A program made the translations under genes and the position numbers. Shown here piece after piece: positions 36,344-45,910 of a stretch of DNA of 64,000 nucleotides. The notes beneath the pieces were generated by a model. The model made no database searches. It was not told where the DNA came from and saw only the letters and a list, made by a program, of their open reading frames with translations. The stretch covers positions 372,001 to 436,000 of the forward strand of contig NZ_FBYC01000004.1 of the NCBI RefSeq assembly GCF_001517585.1. The letters are read 5' to 3'. Positions within the stretch are counted from its first letter, which is position 1, and each line of letters starts with the position of its first letter. The stretch comes from Roseibaca calidilacus (GTDB lineage: Bacteria > Pseudomonadota > Alphaproteobacteria > Rhodobacterales > Rhodobacteraceae).

Positions 36344-38095
36344 TCACAGGTCTGGCACGGCCAAAAGCTCGTCTTGCGCATGGTCGCGCAAGGCGGTCGG
36401 CGTGTCATGCGCCTTGGCCAATGTCCAGTTGGTTTGGCTGGTATAGCTTGTTGCGCTCAAGGACAACACAATCTGTTGTGTGGCGCGGGGTTTGATGCGA
36501 CCCTTTTCCAGATAGACCGAGGGTGCCAGCGCCAGTGCCGCCCCTTCGGCGCGCATGACCCAGATCTCGCCCGAGCGCAGCGTCAAGGATACGGCCGTGC
36601 CGTTCATATCCAGCGATGCCTCGACCTCTGGGTGCAGATGGAAGCGCAGCGCATAAGGGATGGCACCGCCAAGCCGGGTGCGAACCTCGTCAAAGCGCTT
36701 TTGCGCGGCCCGGCCAGAGGCGATCAGCATATCCTCGCCCGACAGCACGCGCCCATCCTTGGACAGGTCCAGATAGCGCAGATGTTCCAGCCCATGGCTT
36801 TCGCCATAGCCGTCATGGGACAGCGCGACCGCGCGGGCATAGGGGGTGTGGCGGAACTCTACGCCCACATGGCGCGGTCCGTCGGTCAGTTCCAGCCGCC
36901 GCCCGCCGGGTGTGCCGAAGCGGGCTGAAGAATACCCATCCAGTGCCAGCGTGGAATGGCTGGCGGTGGCGCGGCTGGCGCGGTGCCATTCCGGGCCGAA
37001 ACTGCGCCCATCGCCGCATGACACGATTACGGGTCGGCGGTTCGAGGTCAGCTCGAACGCCAATGTTGCAGCATGGGCGCGACCGGGCGCGGCTTGCAGC
37101 GGCGGAGGGGCGGCATCGGCAATCACGCTGGTGCGGCCCGCGGCCAGACGAATATAGCCCATGCTTTGTTCCGGGGCCGGGGCCGGGGGCAGGCCCGACA
37201 AGGCATCTTGCGCGGTCAGCGCGGCGGCCAATGCGCCGTCGCGCCCGCGCCCGCTGCCATGGCAGCGCATCAGCCCGCCATCGGCATGGCGCAGACAGCG
37301 CAAGGCACCGGCCATGCGGCCCATGACATCGATCAAGGTATCGGGCAGGGGCTGGTCATTTTCGGCCAATAGCTGGCCTGCCCAGCCAAGGCATTCGAAC
37401 ACATCCAGCAATTCTTCGGGGTTGCGTGTGGCAATGCCGCCATCCGGCCCGATCTGGTCGGCGCAATCGCGCGCCAAGGCTGTTATCACGCCTTGCGCGC
37501 GGTCCTGCCAGCCTTCCAGTGACAAGGCGGCGTATAGCAGCCCCGTGCGGGCCTCTATTCGGGGCAGACCGGGGGCGGCATGGGCCGCGCGCCTGCGCAG
37601 GAAATTCGCATGATGCGCCAACATCCGCAGAAAGGCGGTCTGGTCCTGCTGGGTGGCACCTTGCATGACGAACACCGCATGGCTGATCAGCCGGATAAGC
37701 CGCCGCCCTGCCAGCCCCGGTGCCCAGCCCGGACCGCCACCGCGCCCGAAACGAAACGCCCAATCGCCAAGCCCCGCTTGCGCAAGCTGGCGTGCGGGCC
37801 GGTCGCCCACGGCGGCCAGATGGTCCAGCCACCCGAAGCCATGCAATTCATCCACCGCTTCGGGGGTGCTGGCGTCGAACGGGACCGTGCCTTGGCTGTT
37901 CAGCAACTCTCCGGCCACCAAGAAATTGCCCGCGAGCATCTGTTGGCCACGCGCAAACATCCCAAGGCTGCGCGGTTCGGGTTGCGAGGTGATGGCCACG
38001 GGCGCGCGCACCCGGCCCAGCCAACGCGCGGCCAGCCTGTCCATGGCGCTGATGCGCTCGGTTCCTGTTGACGCCGGCCTGCTCACCTGTGCCAT
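36344..38095 (-). CDS. Heparinase II/III-like family protein
   Basis: A 583-residue protein. The N-terminal half is an alpha-helical toroid (WLDHLAAVGD, LARDCADQIGPDGG) and the C-terminal half the beta-rich heparinase II/III-like domain (RATASHSTLALDGYSSARF). This class is conserved between purH and rsmB in Rhodobacterales, but its substrate is not known; an oligosaccharide lyase role is only inferred. The start at 38095 is chosen because upstream codons are Arg-rich and untypical. Confidence 0.82.
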   Translation of the reverse strand: MAQVSRPASTGTERISAMDRLAARWLGRVRAPVAITSQPEPRSLGMFARGQQMLAGNFLVAGELLNSQGTVPFDASTPEAVDELHGFGWLDHLAAVGDRPARQLAQAGLGDWAFRFGRGGGPGWAPGLAGRRLIRLISHAVFVMQGATQQDQTAFLRMLAHHANFLRRRAAHAAPGLPRIEARTGLLYAALSLEGWQDRAQGVITALARDCADQIGPDGGIATRNPEELLDVFECLGWAGQLLAENDQPLPDTLIDVMGRMAGALRCLRHADGGLMRCHGSGRGRDGALAAALTAQDALSGLPPAPAPEQSMGYIRLAAGRTSVIADAAPPPLQAAPGRAHAATLAFELTSNRRPVIVSCGDGRSFGPEWHRASRATASHSTLALDGYSSARFGTPGGRRLELTDGPRHVGVEFRHTPYARAVALSHDGYGESHGLEHLRYLDLSKDGRVLSGEDMLIASGRAAQKRFDEVRTRLGGAIPYALRFHLHPEVEASLDMNGTAVSLTLRSGEIWVMRAEGAALALAPSVYLEKGRIKPRATQQIVLSLSATSYTSQTNWTLAKAHDTPTALRDHAQDELLAVPDL

Positions 38096-38186
38096 GTCCC
38101 TTGTCGTCTTGCGGGCGTGCCTGTCACTCGCAGGCCCAGCATACCGCCCTTGCGCGGCGCTGTCACCGAAATTGGCGCGGCTGCGG

Positions 38187-39455
38187 TCATGCCGATGTCG
38201 CAATCAGCGCCATGTAGAACCCGTCCAGCCCGCCATGTTCTGGCCAGTAATCGGGGCGGGTGCGGATCGGGCCTTGGGGGCTTTGCCATGCCGGTGGAAC
38301 GCCCGTGATTGCACGGTGCAGCAACCGCGCGCCGGGGTGGCGTTGCAGGGCGGCGGTGATCTGCTCCTCGCCCTCGGCAGGCAGCAGCGAGCAGGTGCAG
38401 TAAACCACCTCTCCGCCCGGTTTGACCAGACCGCTTGCCGGGTCCAGCACCCGGTCCAACAGTCGTGTTTGCAGATCGCGCAAGGCGTGCAGCCCCTCCT
38501 TGGTTTTCAGCAGCGGCAGTTCCGGATGGCGGCGGATGGTGCCAGTGGCCGAACAGGGCGCATCCAGCAGCACCGCGTCGAAAGGCTGGTCGGGGGTCCA
38601 TGTCAGCGCATCGGCACAGACCACCGTCGCGGCCAGCCCGGTGCGTGACAGGTTCGCGCGCAGTCGCTCCAGCCGCGTATCCGACAGGTCCAGCGCGGTC
38701 ACATCGGCGCCTTGCGCTGCAAGCTGCATGGTCTTGCCGCCGGGGGCGGCGCATAGGTCCAGCACGCGGGCATGTCCGGCCAGCCAGCGCGCGGGCAAGG
38801 CACTGGCGGCATCCTGCACCCAGAACGCGCCCGCCGCGTAGCCCGGCAGCGCGCTGACCTGTTGCCCCGCGGGCAGGCGCAGCGTGCCGGTGGGCAAACT
38901 CACCCCGTCCAGTCCTTCGGGGCAGGGGCCCCGCAGGCTTAGGTCCAGCGGCGGCGCGATTTCCTGTGCCGCCTCAATCGCTACCGTCGCGGCATTGCCG
39001 TAGGCGTTTTGCAACGCGCCGCGCAGCCAACCGGGCAAACGGGGCGCGGGGGCCGCCGCCCAAGCGCCGGGCAAGCCATCTGCCACGCGGCGCAGCACGG
39101 CATTGCCCAGCCCGGCAAATTTCGGCGCGACCCGGTTCAGCAACGCGACCGTATCGTTGATGACACCATGCGCCGGGGCCTGCATTGCGCCCATCTCGAC
39201 CACAGCCAGCCGCAAGGCCCACAGCACGATCTCGGGCGGGGTTTTGCGCAGGGGCCCGCGCAGCAAATGGTCGGCGCGGCCATGGTGGCGAAACCCGGCC
39301 AACGCCAAGCGCAACGCACGGGCCTGCCCCTCTGGCGGCAGTGCGGCATAGGGGCGCGGCTGCACTTCGGCCAAGCTGCGCGCCTCGGACACGACCGCCA
39401 TGACAAGCGCATGCGCGGCAGCGCGGGGGGCGTGCGAGGGCTGGGCATCTGGCAT
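38187..39455 (-). CDS. rsmB: 16S rRNA m5C methyltransferase, RsmB/NSUN type
   Basis: A 422-residue protein: N-terminal NusB-like helical domain, then the methyltransferase with SAM-binding DLCAAPGGKTMQLA, DAPCSATGTIRRHPEL and the catalytic cysteine in VYCTCSLLPAEGEEQ. It methylates C5 of a cytosine of 16S rRNA. Target position (967 in E. coli) is inferred by family. It diverges from the SdhAF4 gene. Confidence 0.9.
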   Translation of the reverse strand: MPDAQPSHAPRAAAHALVMAVVSEARSLAEVQPRPYAALPPEGQARALRLALAGFRHHGRADHLLRGPLRKTPPEIVLWALRLAVVEMGAMQAPAHGVINDTVALLNRVAPKFAGLGNAVLRRVADGLPGAWAAAPAPRLPGWLRGALQNAYGNAATVAIEAAQEIAPPLDLSLRGPCPEGLDGVSLPTGTLRLPAGQQVSALPGYAAGAFWVQDAASALPARWLAGHARVLDLCAAPGGKTMQLAAQGADVTALDLSDTRLERLRANLSRTGLAATVVCADALTWTPDQPFDAVLLDAPCSATGTIRRHPELPLLKTKEGLHALRDLQTRLLDRVLDPASGLVKPGGEVVYCTCSLLPAEGEEQITAALQRHPGARLLHRAITGVPPAWQSPQGPIRTRPDYWPEHGGLDGFYMALIATSA

Positions 39456-39519
39456 GGTTTCTTGTCCTTTCCTGCGGCTGCGGTATATCAGGCAAGACGC
39501 CATGACAAGCAGAGCGACC

Positions 39520-39738
39520 ATGACCGATCACCCCGACACCCCAGACGCCGCGCCCGAAGACGAAGCCACCCGCCGTGCCAAGCTGCCCGAAGCCGCGCAA
39601 CGCGCGCTGGCCGAAGCGGATGCGCGCCGCGCGGCCGAAGCTGCGATAGAGATGCCACGCGAGCTTGGCGGGCGCAAAGGCCCCGAACCCATCCGCTATG
39701 GCGACTGGGAAAAAAAAGGCATTGCCATAGATTTCTGA
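39520..39738 (+). CDS. SdhAF4-like succinate dehydrogenase assembly factor (DUF1674)
   Basis: A 72-residue protein ending ELGGRKGPEPIRYGDWEKKG, the DUF1674/SdhAF4 signature, followed by IAIDF. In mitochondria the homologue protects flavinylated SdhA before complex II assembly. Start is ATG 39520, or 39502 with six more residues. It partly overlaps the upstream region of rsmB on the other strand. Confidence 0.88.
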   Translation: MTDHPDTPDAAPEDEATRRAKLPEAAQRALAEADARRAAEAAIEMPRELGGRKGPEPIRYGDWEKKGIAIDF

Positions 39739-39807
39739 CGCGGCGCGTAACATCTGCGCACGGCCCGGCGTAGAACGGGGCAGCAGACCGCAACCGGAGA
39801 TGCCGCC

Positions 39808-40779
39808 ATGACCCCCTTGCGCCGCTTGATCTTGGCCTTTGCTACTCTGGCCCTGACCCTACCGGCCATGGCCGATCCTGCCCGTTGGCAAGCTGAATGG
39901 CCCAACACCGATTTCGCCCGCGCCAGCGTTGCGTTTTCCGAGATTATGTCGGGCGGCCCACCCAAGGATGGCATTCCGGCCATTGATGCGCCGCGTTTCT
40001 TGGCGGCGGCAGATGAAACTCGCCTGTCGCCGCGCGAACCTGTCATGACCTATGCCCCCGAAGGTGCCCCCGCCCGCGCCTACCCGCTGCGCTACCTGAT
40101 GTGGCATGAAATCGTCAATGACGTGGTCGCGGGGCAGCCTATTGCCGTCACATTTTGCCCCTTGTGCAATACCGGCATGGTGTTCGATGCGCGGGTGGAT
40201 GGCACGGCGCTGACCTTTGGTGTTTCTGGCAAGCTGCGCCATTCCGACATGATCATGTATGACCGGCAGACCGAAAGCTGGTGGCAGCAGGCCACGGCAA
40301 ATTCGATTGTGGGGCAGATGCAGGGCGCAAGGCTGACGCAGCTTCCGGCATGGATGGAAAGCTGGGATAGTTTTCTGGCCGCCTACCCGGATGGGCTGGT
40401 TATGGATGAACCCCCCGCGCCCCGGCGCTATGGCGCAAACCCCTATGCCGCCTATGACACATCGGACCGCCCGTTCATGTATCGTGGTGAGGACCCGCCG
40501 CATGGCATTCATCCGCTGGCGCGCGTGGTGCGTGTGGGCGACCGGGCTTGGCCGTTAGAGCGGCTGCGCGCGGCGGGCGAATTGCGGGAAGGCGGCATGG
40601 TTCTGACATGGCGCGCGGGCCAAGCCTCGGCGCTGGATACGCGTGAGATTGGCGCGGGGCGCGAGGTGGGCAATGTCCGCGTGTCGGACGCGCGGGGGCG
40701 CCCGGTGGCACATGACATCCCCTTCGCCTTCGCGTTTCACGCCTTTCACCCGAATGGGCGTTGGATGGTCGCGCCATGA
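39808..40779 (+). CDS. DUF3179 protein, exported
   Basis: A 323-residue protein with signal peptide (cleavage near PAMADP, residue ~22) and the DUF3179 core: PLRYLMWHEIVND, TFCPLCNTGMVFD with a CPLC pair, and SWWQQATANSIVG. Function is unknown; the conserved cysteines may bind a metal or haem. It overlaps the next gene by 4 bases. Confidence 0.88.
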   Translation: MTPLRRLILAFATLALTLPAMADPARWQAEWPNTDFARASVAFSEIMSGGPPKDGIPAIDAPRFLAAADETRLSPREPVMTYAPEGAPARAYPLRYLMWHEIVNDVVAGQPIAVTFCPLCNTGMVFDARVDGTALTFGVSGKLRHSDMIMYDRQTESWWQQATANSIVGQMQGARLTQLPAWMESWDSFLAAYPDGLVMDEPPAPRRYGANPYAAYDTSDRPFMYRGEDPPHGIHPLARVVRVGDRAWPLERLRAAGELREGGMVLTWRAGQASALDTREIGAGREVGNVRVSDARGRPVAHDIPFAFAFHAFHPNGRWMVAP

Positions 40780-41090
40780 TCCGGCATATCGTGCTGACAC
40801 GGCTGAAGCCGGACGTGCAGGAAACCGCCATCGCGGCTGTCTATGCCGGGCTGTCGGCCGTGGTGGCGTGCCACCCCGGCGCGCGCAATTTCTGCGCTGG
40901 GCGCTCTGCCAGCCCCGAACAGATGGAACGCGGCTACGGGCACGGGTTTACCATAGATTTTGACGATTGGGCCGCACTCGACGCCTATGCGCAAGACCCC
41001 GAACACCGCGCGTTGGGCGCGCAACTTGTTGCCCTTGCGCAAGATGGGTTGGACGGGCTGATCGTGCTGGATATTGAGGTGCCGCAATAG
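40776..41090 (+). CDS. Dabb (stress-responsive A/B barrel) domain protein
   Basis: A 104-residue protein starting MIRHIVLTRLKPD, with a central GFTIDFDDWAALDAYAQDPEH that is typical of the dimeric alpha/beta barrel (Dabb) family. It starts in the ATGA overlap with the DUF3179 gene. The 286 bases after it, up to the convergent rpoH stop, show only a short GGCGC/GCGCC hairpin at 41360-41373 without a T run. Confidence 0.87.
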   Translation: MIRHIVLTRLKPDVQETAIAAVYAGLSAVVACHPGARNFCAGRSASPEQMERGYGHGFTIDFDDWAALDAYAQDPEHRALGAQLVALAQDGLDGLIVLDIEVPQ

Positions 41091-41376
41091 CGTTGGCGCG
41101 GCGCAATCCGTGTCGGCCACCCGGCCAAAGCCCTGAAACCGCCGCAACCCAGTCGGGCCGGCCCAAGTTGATGAAACCCAGCCGACCAAACACGGTCCGC
41201 TCGCCGGGGTGTTGATGCTCGGCAGTGCATCGACACCGAATTCGTCAAATGTTCAAACAGCGCGCGTCAGGCATCGACCTGCCCCAATGCACCTTGGTTC
41301 CGAAAAGCGTTTCCAATCGCCGTGACATGCGCCGCGCAGAGCCCCGCCAACTGAAAGTCGGCGCCTGTGCGCCAGA

Positions 41377-42273
41377 TTATGACACGGGAACGGAGATGCC
41401 CTTTTCGCGCGCCAGCGTGCGCATGCGCGCTTGCAGCTTCTCGAAAGCGCGCACTTCGATCTGCCGAATGCGTTCGCGCGACACGTCGTAGCGTTGCGAC
41501 AGGTCTTCCAGCGTGACCGGATCATCGCTGAGACGACGCTGGGACAACACATCGCGCTCGCGGTCATTCAGCGCGTCCATAGCTGCGGCCAGCAACTCTC
41601 GGCGCAGGTCCAACTCGTCGCGTTCGGCGTAATCCTCTGCCTGATTGGCGCTTTCATCTTCCAGCCAATCCTGCCAGCTTGCCGTCCCGTCCTCTGACCC
41701 AACCGTGGCGTTCAGCGACGAATCCCCGCCCGACAGGCGACGGTTCATCGAAATCACTTCTTCCTCGGTCACATTCAGTTCAGTGGCAATGCGGGCCACA
41801 TTCTCTGGCCGCATATCGCCATCTTCCAGCGCGCCGATCTTGTTCTTCGCCTTGCGCAGGTTGAAAAACAGCTTCTTTTGCGCGCTGGTTGTACCCAGTT
41901 TGACCAGCGACCACGACCGCAAGATGTATTCCTGAATGCTGGCACGAATCCACCACATCGCATAGGTGGCCAGTCGAAAGCCCTTTTCCGGGTCGAACCG
42001 CTTGACCGCTTGCATCAGGCCCACATTTGCTTCGGAAATCACCTCTGCCTGCGGCAGGCCGTAGCCGCGATACCCCATGGCGATTTTCGCTGCCAACCGT
42101 AAGTGGCTGGTAACAAGCTGATGCGCTGCATCGGTGTCCTGATGGTCCACCCAGCGTTTCGCCAGCATGTATTCCTGTTCCGGTTCCAGCATGGGGAACC
42201 GGCGAATTTCCTGCAAGTAACGGTTCAACCCCTGTTCGGGGCTTGGGGCCGGTAGGTTTGCGTAACTGGACAT
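41377..42273 (-). CDS. rpoH: RNA polymerase sigma-32 factor RpoH
   Basis: A 298-residue sigma factor. Region 2 includes LRLAAKIAMGYRGYGLP, FDPEKGFRLATYAMWWI, followed by the RpoH box QKKLFFNLR. Region 4 ends VSRERIRQIEVRAFEKL. A strong AGGAGG precedes the ATG. It directs heat-shock transcription; some Rhodobacterales carry two RpoH copies, and I cannot say which this is. Confidence 0.95.
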   Translation of the reverse strand: MSSYANLPAPSPEQGLNRYLQEIRRFPMLEPEQEYMLAKRWVDHQDTDAAHQLVTSHLRLAAKIAMGYRGYGLPQAEVISEANVGLMQAVKRFDPEKGFRLATYAMWWIRASIQEYILRSWSLVKLGTTSAQKKLFFNLRKAKNKIGALEDGDMRPENVARIATELNVTEEEVISMNRRLSGGDSSLNATVGSEDGTASWQDWLEDESANQAEDYAERDELDLRRELLAAAMDALNDRERDVLSQRRLSDDPVTLEDLSQRYDVSRERIRQIEVRAFEKLQARMRTLAREKGISVPVS

Positions 42274-42360
42274 TCGAACCCTCCTGTCAGGCCCCGCAAG
42301 TAAGCCCCGGCCCGCGCGGCTTCAAGTGTTGCAACAAAGCGTAACAAATCCGTTAAGCGT

Positions 42361-43398
42361 TCAGGCGCTGGGCAGCGTTGCGATCAAGGCCTGCATATCT
42401 TTGGGCAGGGGGGCGTGAAACGCCATCGACTCGCCCGTGTCGGGATGCTCGAAGCCCAAAGTTTCGGCATGAAGGGCCTGCCGGGAAAACGCGCCGACCG
42501 CTGCGACCGCCTCTTCCCCCAAGGCCGCAGGCGACAGCTTGCGGCGCCCGCCATAGACCGGGTCGCCCACCAGCCCATGCCCCGCATGGGCCAGATGCAC
42601 CCGAATCTGATGTGTGCGCCCGGTTTCCAGCCAGCATTCCAACAGCGACAGGGCAGGGGGCGTGCCATAGCCCGCCAAAACCCGCGCGCGCGTCACGGCA
42701 TGTCGCCCGTTCGACCAGACCACGGCCTGCTTTTGCCGGTCCGTCTTGTGCCGCGCCAGTTGCGAGGTGATCTTCAGGATATTCCCGGCCTCGAAACTGG
42801 CCCCGCGCACGCCGCGCAGGCGCGGATCACCCGCATCGGGCAGGCCATGCACAAGGGCAAGGTAACGCCGCATCACGCTGTGGCGCTCGAATTGCGCGGC
42901 AAGGTGATGATGCGCATGGTCCGACTTGGCCGCCACCAGCAAGCCAGAGGTGTCCTTGTCAATGCGGTGGACAATGCCGGGCCGCTTCTCGCCGCCAATG
43001 CCTGACAGGCTGTCGGCGCAATGGTGCAGCAGCGCGTTCACCAAGGTGCGGTCGGGCGAGCCGGGAGCAGGGTGCACCACCATGCCCGCGGGTTTGTTCA
43101 CCACGATCAGCGCCGCATCTTCATAGACCACATCCAAGGCGATCTGTTGCGCGACGGTCTCGACCTCTGCCGCGGCTTCCAGCCGCAAGACCAGCACATC
43201 GCCCTCTGCCACTTTCGCGCGCGGGTCATCCACCACGACGCCCTCGCGCGAAATGCAGCCCTCGGCAATCATCCGCATCAGGCGTGAGCGCGACAGTGCC
43301 GCCGCCTCTGGCACATCGCGCGCCAAGGCCTTATCAAGCCGTGCAGGCGGGTCCGCGGCGATCACGACCTGCAATTCGGTGAAAGGTGCCTGCGCCAT
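42361..43398 (-). CDS. rluD: RluA-family 23S rRNA pseudouridine synthase (RluD type)
   Basis: A 345-residue protein with an N-terminal S4 domain (ARLDKALARDVPEA) and catalytic HRIDKDTSGLLVAAK, containing the essential Asp. The GRTHQIRVHLAHAGHGLVGD block is RluA/RluD-type. The C-terminus fits RluD, which modifies 23S rRNA helix 69. The ATG at 43398 (or 43404) shares the CATG at 43396-43399 with the divergent gene. Confidence 0.9.
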   Translation of the reverse strand: MAQAPFTELQVVIAADPPARLDKALARDVPEAAALSRSRLMRMIAEGCISREGVVVDDPRAKVAEGDVLVLRLEAAAEVETVAQQIALDVVYEDAALIVVNKPAGMVVHPAPGSPDRTLVNALLHHCADSLSGIGGEKRPGIVHRIDKDTSGLLVAAKSDHAHHHLAAQFERHSVMRRYLALVHGLPDAGDPRLRGVRGASFEAGNILKITSQLARHKTDRQKQAVVWSNGRHAVTRARVLAGYGTPPALSLLECWLETGRTHQIRVHLAHAGHGLVGDPVYGGRRKLSPAALGEEAVAAVGAFSRQALHAETLGFEHPDTGESMAFHAPLPKDMQALIATLPSA

Positions 43399-43702
43399 GT
43401 CCATGCCCCCAGAAGATGAAACAACCGCCATGCCCCCCGACGTCCGTTTCGTCAAGCGGTTGGTGGTGGTTTTGACCAGTGTCATGATCGTGGGGGTGGT
43501 TCTGATCGTGGGGCTTCTGGTGGCGCGGATCACGCAAACGCCCGCGCCTGTCGCCCTGCCCGACAGTATAGACCTGCCCGCAGACACCACGCCAGAGGCC
43601 GTGACCCTTGCGCGCGACTGGGTGCTGGTGCTGGTAGCGGATGAAATTCTGCTGTTCGACCGCGACACCGGCGCGCTTGCCCATCGGATCACGCTGCCCT
43701 GA
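43397..43702 (+). CDS. Small single-pass membrane protein (DUF6476-like)
   Basis: A 101-residue protein with one transmembrane helix (residues ~23-47, VVVLTSVMIVGVVLIVGLLV) and a C-terminal domain ending LFDRDTGALAHRITLP. It resembles small proteins found beside RluD in Rhodobacterales that have been grouped as DUF6476; I recall that grouping but cannot verify it. A shorter start at 43430 is possible. Confidence 0.7.
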   Translation: MSMPPEDETTAMPPDVRFVKRLVVVLTSVMIVGVVLIVGLLVARITQTPAPVALPDSIDLPADTTPEAVTLARDWVLVLVADEILLFDRDTGALAHRITLP

Positions 43703-43806
43703 CCCCGGCACCGTGCGTGGTGTTGGCTCATAAACCAACCGCGCAACAGCGGCATTGAAGCGGCGCGCGCAGCCCTCTACCATGGCACGAAAACCCCGGA
43801 GGACCC

Positions 43807-44643
43807 ATGAGCCGCACCATCACCCAGACCATTGGCGACGCGCAGGTCAGCATCATCACCGATGGCGCAACCAGTTTCACGCCCGACCTGTTTCCCGAAA
43901 CCGACGCGGCGCAGATCGGCGCGTTGCTGGCCGAAGCGGGGGCCGAGCAGATAGAGACGAATTTCAACGCGGTCCTGATCCGCATGGGTGGGCGCACCAT
44001 TCTGGCAGATGCCGGGCCGCGCGACCTGTTCGGCCCGGCCTGCGGGCATCTGGCCGAAGGGCTGGCGGAACTGGGCGTCGCGCCAGATGATGTGGACACG
44101 CTGATCGCCACGCATCTGCACCCCGACCATGTGGCGGGGATGATTACGGCAGATGGGGCGGCGGTCTTCCCGAACGCGACCTTGCATGTGACAGAGGCCG
44201 ACCGCGCCTTCTGGTCGGATGACGCGCATTTCCGCCGCGCTTTGTCGGGCATTGCCGATTGGGCGAAACTGGCGCAGGCGGTGCTGGCGGCCTATGATGA
44301 CCGTCTGGTCATGGCGCGGGACGGGTCCGAAGTTGCGTCGGGACTGACCTTCATGGACCTGCCGGGCCACACGCCGGGCCACGCCGGATGGCGGTTGGAG
44401 TCGGGCGGCGAGATGCTGATCCACGCGGGCGACATCATCCACGCGCCCGCGCTGCAACTGGCCGACCCGACTGTGGCGATTTCCTTTGATATCGACATGA
44501 ACACCGCCCGCGACACGCGGCGGCAGGTGCTGGAAGAGATCTACGCCGACCGCGCACTGTTCACCGGCGGGCACTTCCTGTCGCCCGCGTTTAACAGGCT
44601 GAAGCGCGAAGGGCTGGGGTTCAAACTGGTGCCGGGGGTTTGA
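43807..44643 (+). CDS. MBL-fold metallohydrolase
   Basis: A 278-residue metallo-beta-lactamase-fold hydrolase with zinc motif THLHPDHVAG, PGHTPGHAG and HAGDIIH. It is similar to quorum-quenching lactonase-like and glyoxalase-II-like proteins, but the substrate cannot be read from sequence. It stands alone; the next ~210 bases are without a gene that I can support. Confidence 0.88.
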   Translation: MSRTITQTIGDAQVSIITDGATSFTPDLFPETDAAQIGALLAEAGAEQIETNFNAVLIRMGGRTILADAGPRDLFGPACGHLAEGLAELGVAPDDVDTLIATHLHPDHVAGMITADGAAVFPNATLHVTEADRAFWSDDAHFRRALSGIADWAKLAQAVLAAYDDRLVMARDGSEVASGLTFMDLPGHTPGHAGWRLESGGEMLIHAGDIIHAPALQLADPTVAISFDIDMNTARDTRRQVLEEIYADRALFTGGHFLSPAFNRLKREGLGFKLVPGV

Positions 44644-44856
44644 GGTTTCGCGCAAAGCCGCGCCAGTGCCGTCGCGGGCGGTGGCGCGGCTGACGATGGA
44701 GATCGCCTTGAGCCCAGAGCTGCCTGTCAGGAAGTGCAAGCGACCTTTGCTTGGAAGTGCCGTGCCGAGAATTCTCTGGATTGGGACGAAAGCGCATTCT
44801 AGCTTCCGTGTTCGCTGGGTGTTAACAATCACGATAGGTCAACTTGCTACCGAGAG

Positions 44857-45747
44857 TTGCATGAGGAAGACGTGGTGTTCAGGGCATATTCAAATGGGAT
44901 TGAGGTCGAGGAAGTAGAGGGCGGCCTTCTCGTGCGACAAGGAGCAGTGGCTTACGTCGCCCGAAATTGGCGTCTCACCAAGCCCGTCGAACAGCTGATT
45001 GAGACAGCATTCGCGAGTGGTTTGGACTGCATGATCCGCGATGAACATCCTCGCCAAAATGCCCGCTGGCCGAACCCGAGGGGGGTCGTCTACCTTGCGT
45101 TCTCGCCGGGGTCGGGGGGGCAGTGGTCTCTCGCAGTTGACACTTTTCGCGCGGGCAGGGGCGACTACGGACATGCTGTTTTCAATGGAAAATATCACGA
45201 GCAGTTTGCCGCAGCAGAACTTCCTTTCGTCTTCGAAGGACGCAACAAGACAGCGGGCCATCTTGTCGTAACGCGTCAACATGTGATCTCAACACTTGAA
45301 GCGCTGTCGGGATTCGACCACTCAGTCCTTGCTCTTAACCGTAACGCCCATGATGGTGTGGGTTTCACAACGGAGTATGTGATTCAGCGCGAGATACTCA
45401 CGAACTGGGATCAGACACCTTGGAGTGCTCGCTACGATGTTGTGCAAGACGAATTCCCTGTGGACGGCGGCCTTACTTCGCGGCGAATCGACATTCTTGC
45501 CCGTGACCGAATGACCGGAGACTGGCTCATCTTCGAGCTAAAACGAGCCGAAGCAAAGCCTGCGGCTGTCCGCCAAGTGGCTGACTATCTGCTCGCACTC
45601 GGCAAGCAAGACAAATTCGCACATGGTCGGCTCAACGGTGTCCTTGTGGCAGAACGAATTCCACCAACTGTTAGGACGCTGGCCAAAGCTGAAGGAGTGG
45701 CTGTTTACGAAGTCAGTTGGCCCCTCAATCTGATCCGCGCCGCTTGA
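44857..45747 (+). CDS. NucS-like PD-(D/E)XK nuclease protein
   Basis: A protein of up to 296 residues. The C-terminal part has a nuclease core: RRIDILARD (Asp212), then FELKR (Glu227, Lys229) and RQVADY with Gln240, the D-ExK-Q arrangement of NucS/DUF91-type endonucleases. The N-terminal ~170 residues match nothing I know. The start is uncertain (TTG 44857, GTG 44872 or 44875). The stretch 44700-45800 looks less G+C-rich and uses more mixed codons than its neighbours, suggesting transfer. Confidence 0.75.
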   Translation: MHEEDVVFRAYSNGIEVEEVEGGLLVRQGAVAYVARNWRLTKPVEQLIETAFASGLDCMIRDEHPRQNARWPNPRGVVYLAFSPGSGGQWSLAVDTFRAGRGDYGHAVFNGKYHEQFAAAELPFVFEGRNKTAGHLVVTRQHVISTLEALSGFDHSVLALNRNAHDGVGFTTEYVIQREILTNWDQTPWSARYDVVQDEFPVDGGLTSRRIDILARDRMTGDWLIFELKRAEAKPAAVRQVADYLLALGKQDKFAHGRLNGVLVAERIPPTVRTLAKAEGVAVYEVSWPLNLIRAA

Positions 45748-45910
45748 GGTAAACAAACTACCACTACGCTCTGTTCATGCATTCGATAATGTCCGCTCCG
45801 TCCGCTTAGCAGACTGTCACACCTTACCCCCCATCCCCATCTTGTGACATTCCGCCCCTCGCATATGTCCCCCCTTCGGCGTAAGCATACCCGAAACCAA
45901 GGGGCCACAG

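Noticed and set aside
41360-41373. Hairpin GGCGC/GCGCC after rpoH as a terminator
   Set aside because: It has no T run on either side and is short.
42274-42360. Sigma-32 type promoter (CTTGAA with a distant -10) upstream of rpoH
   Set aside because: The CTTGAA word is present, but no convincing -10 element is at the right spacing; I did not list it.
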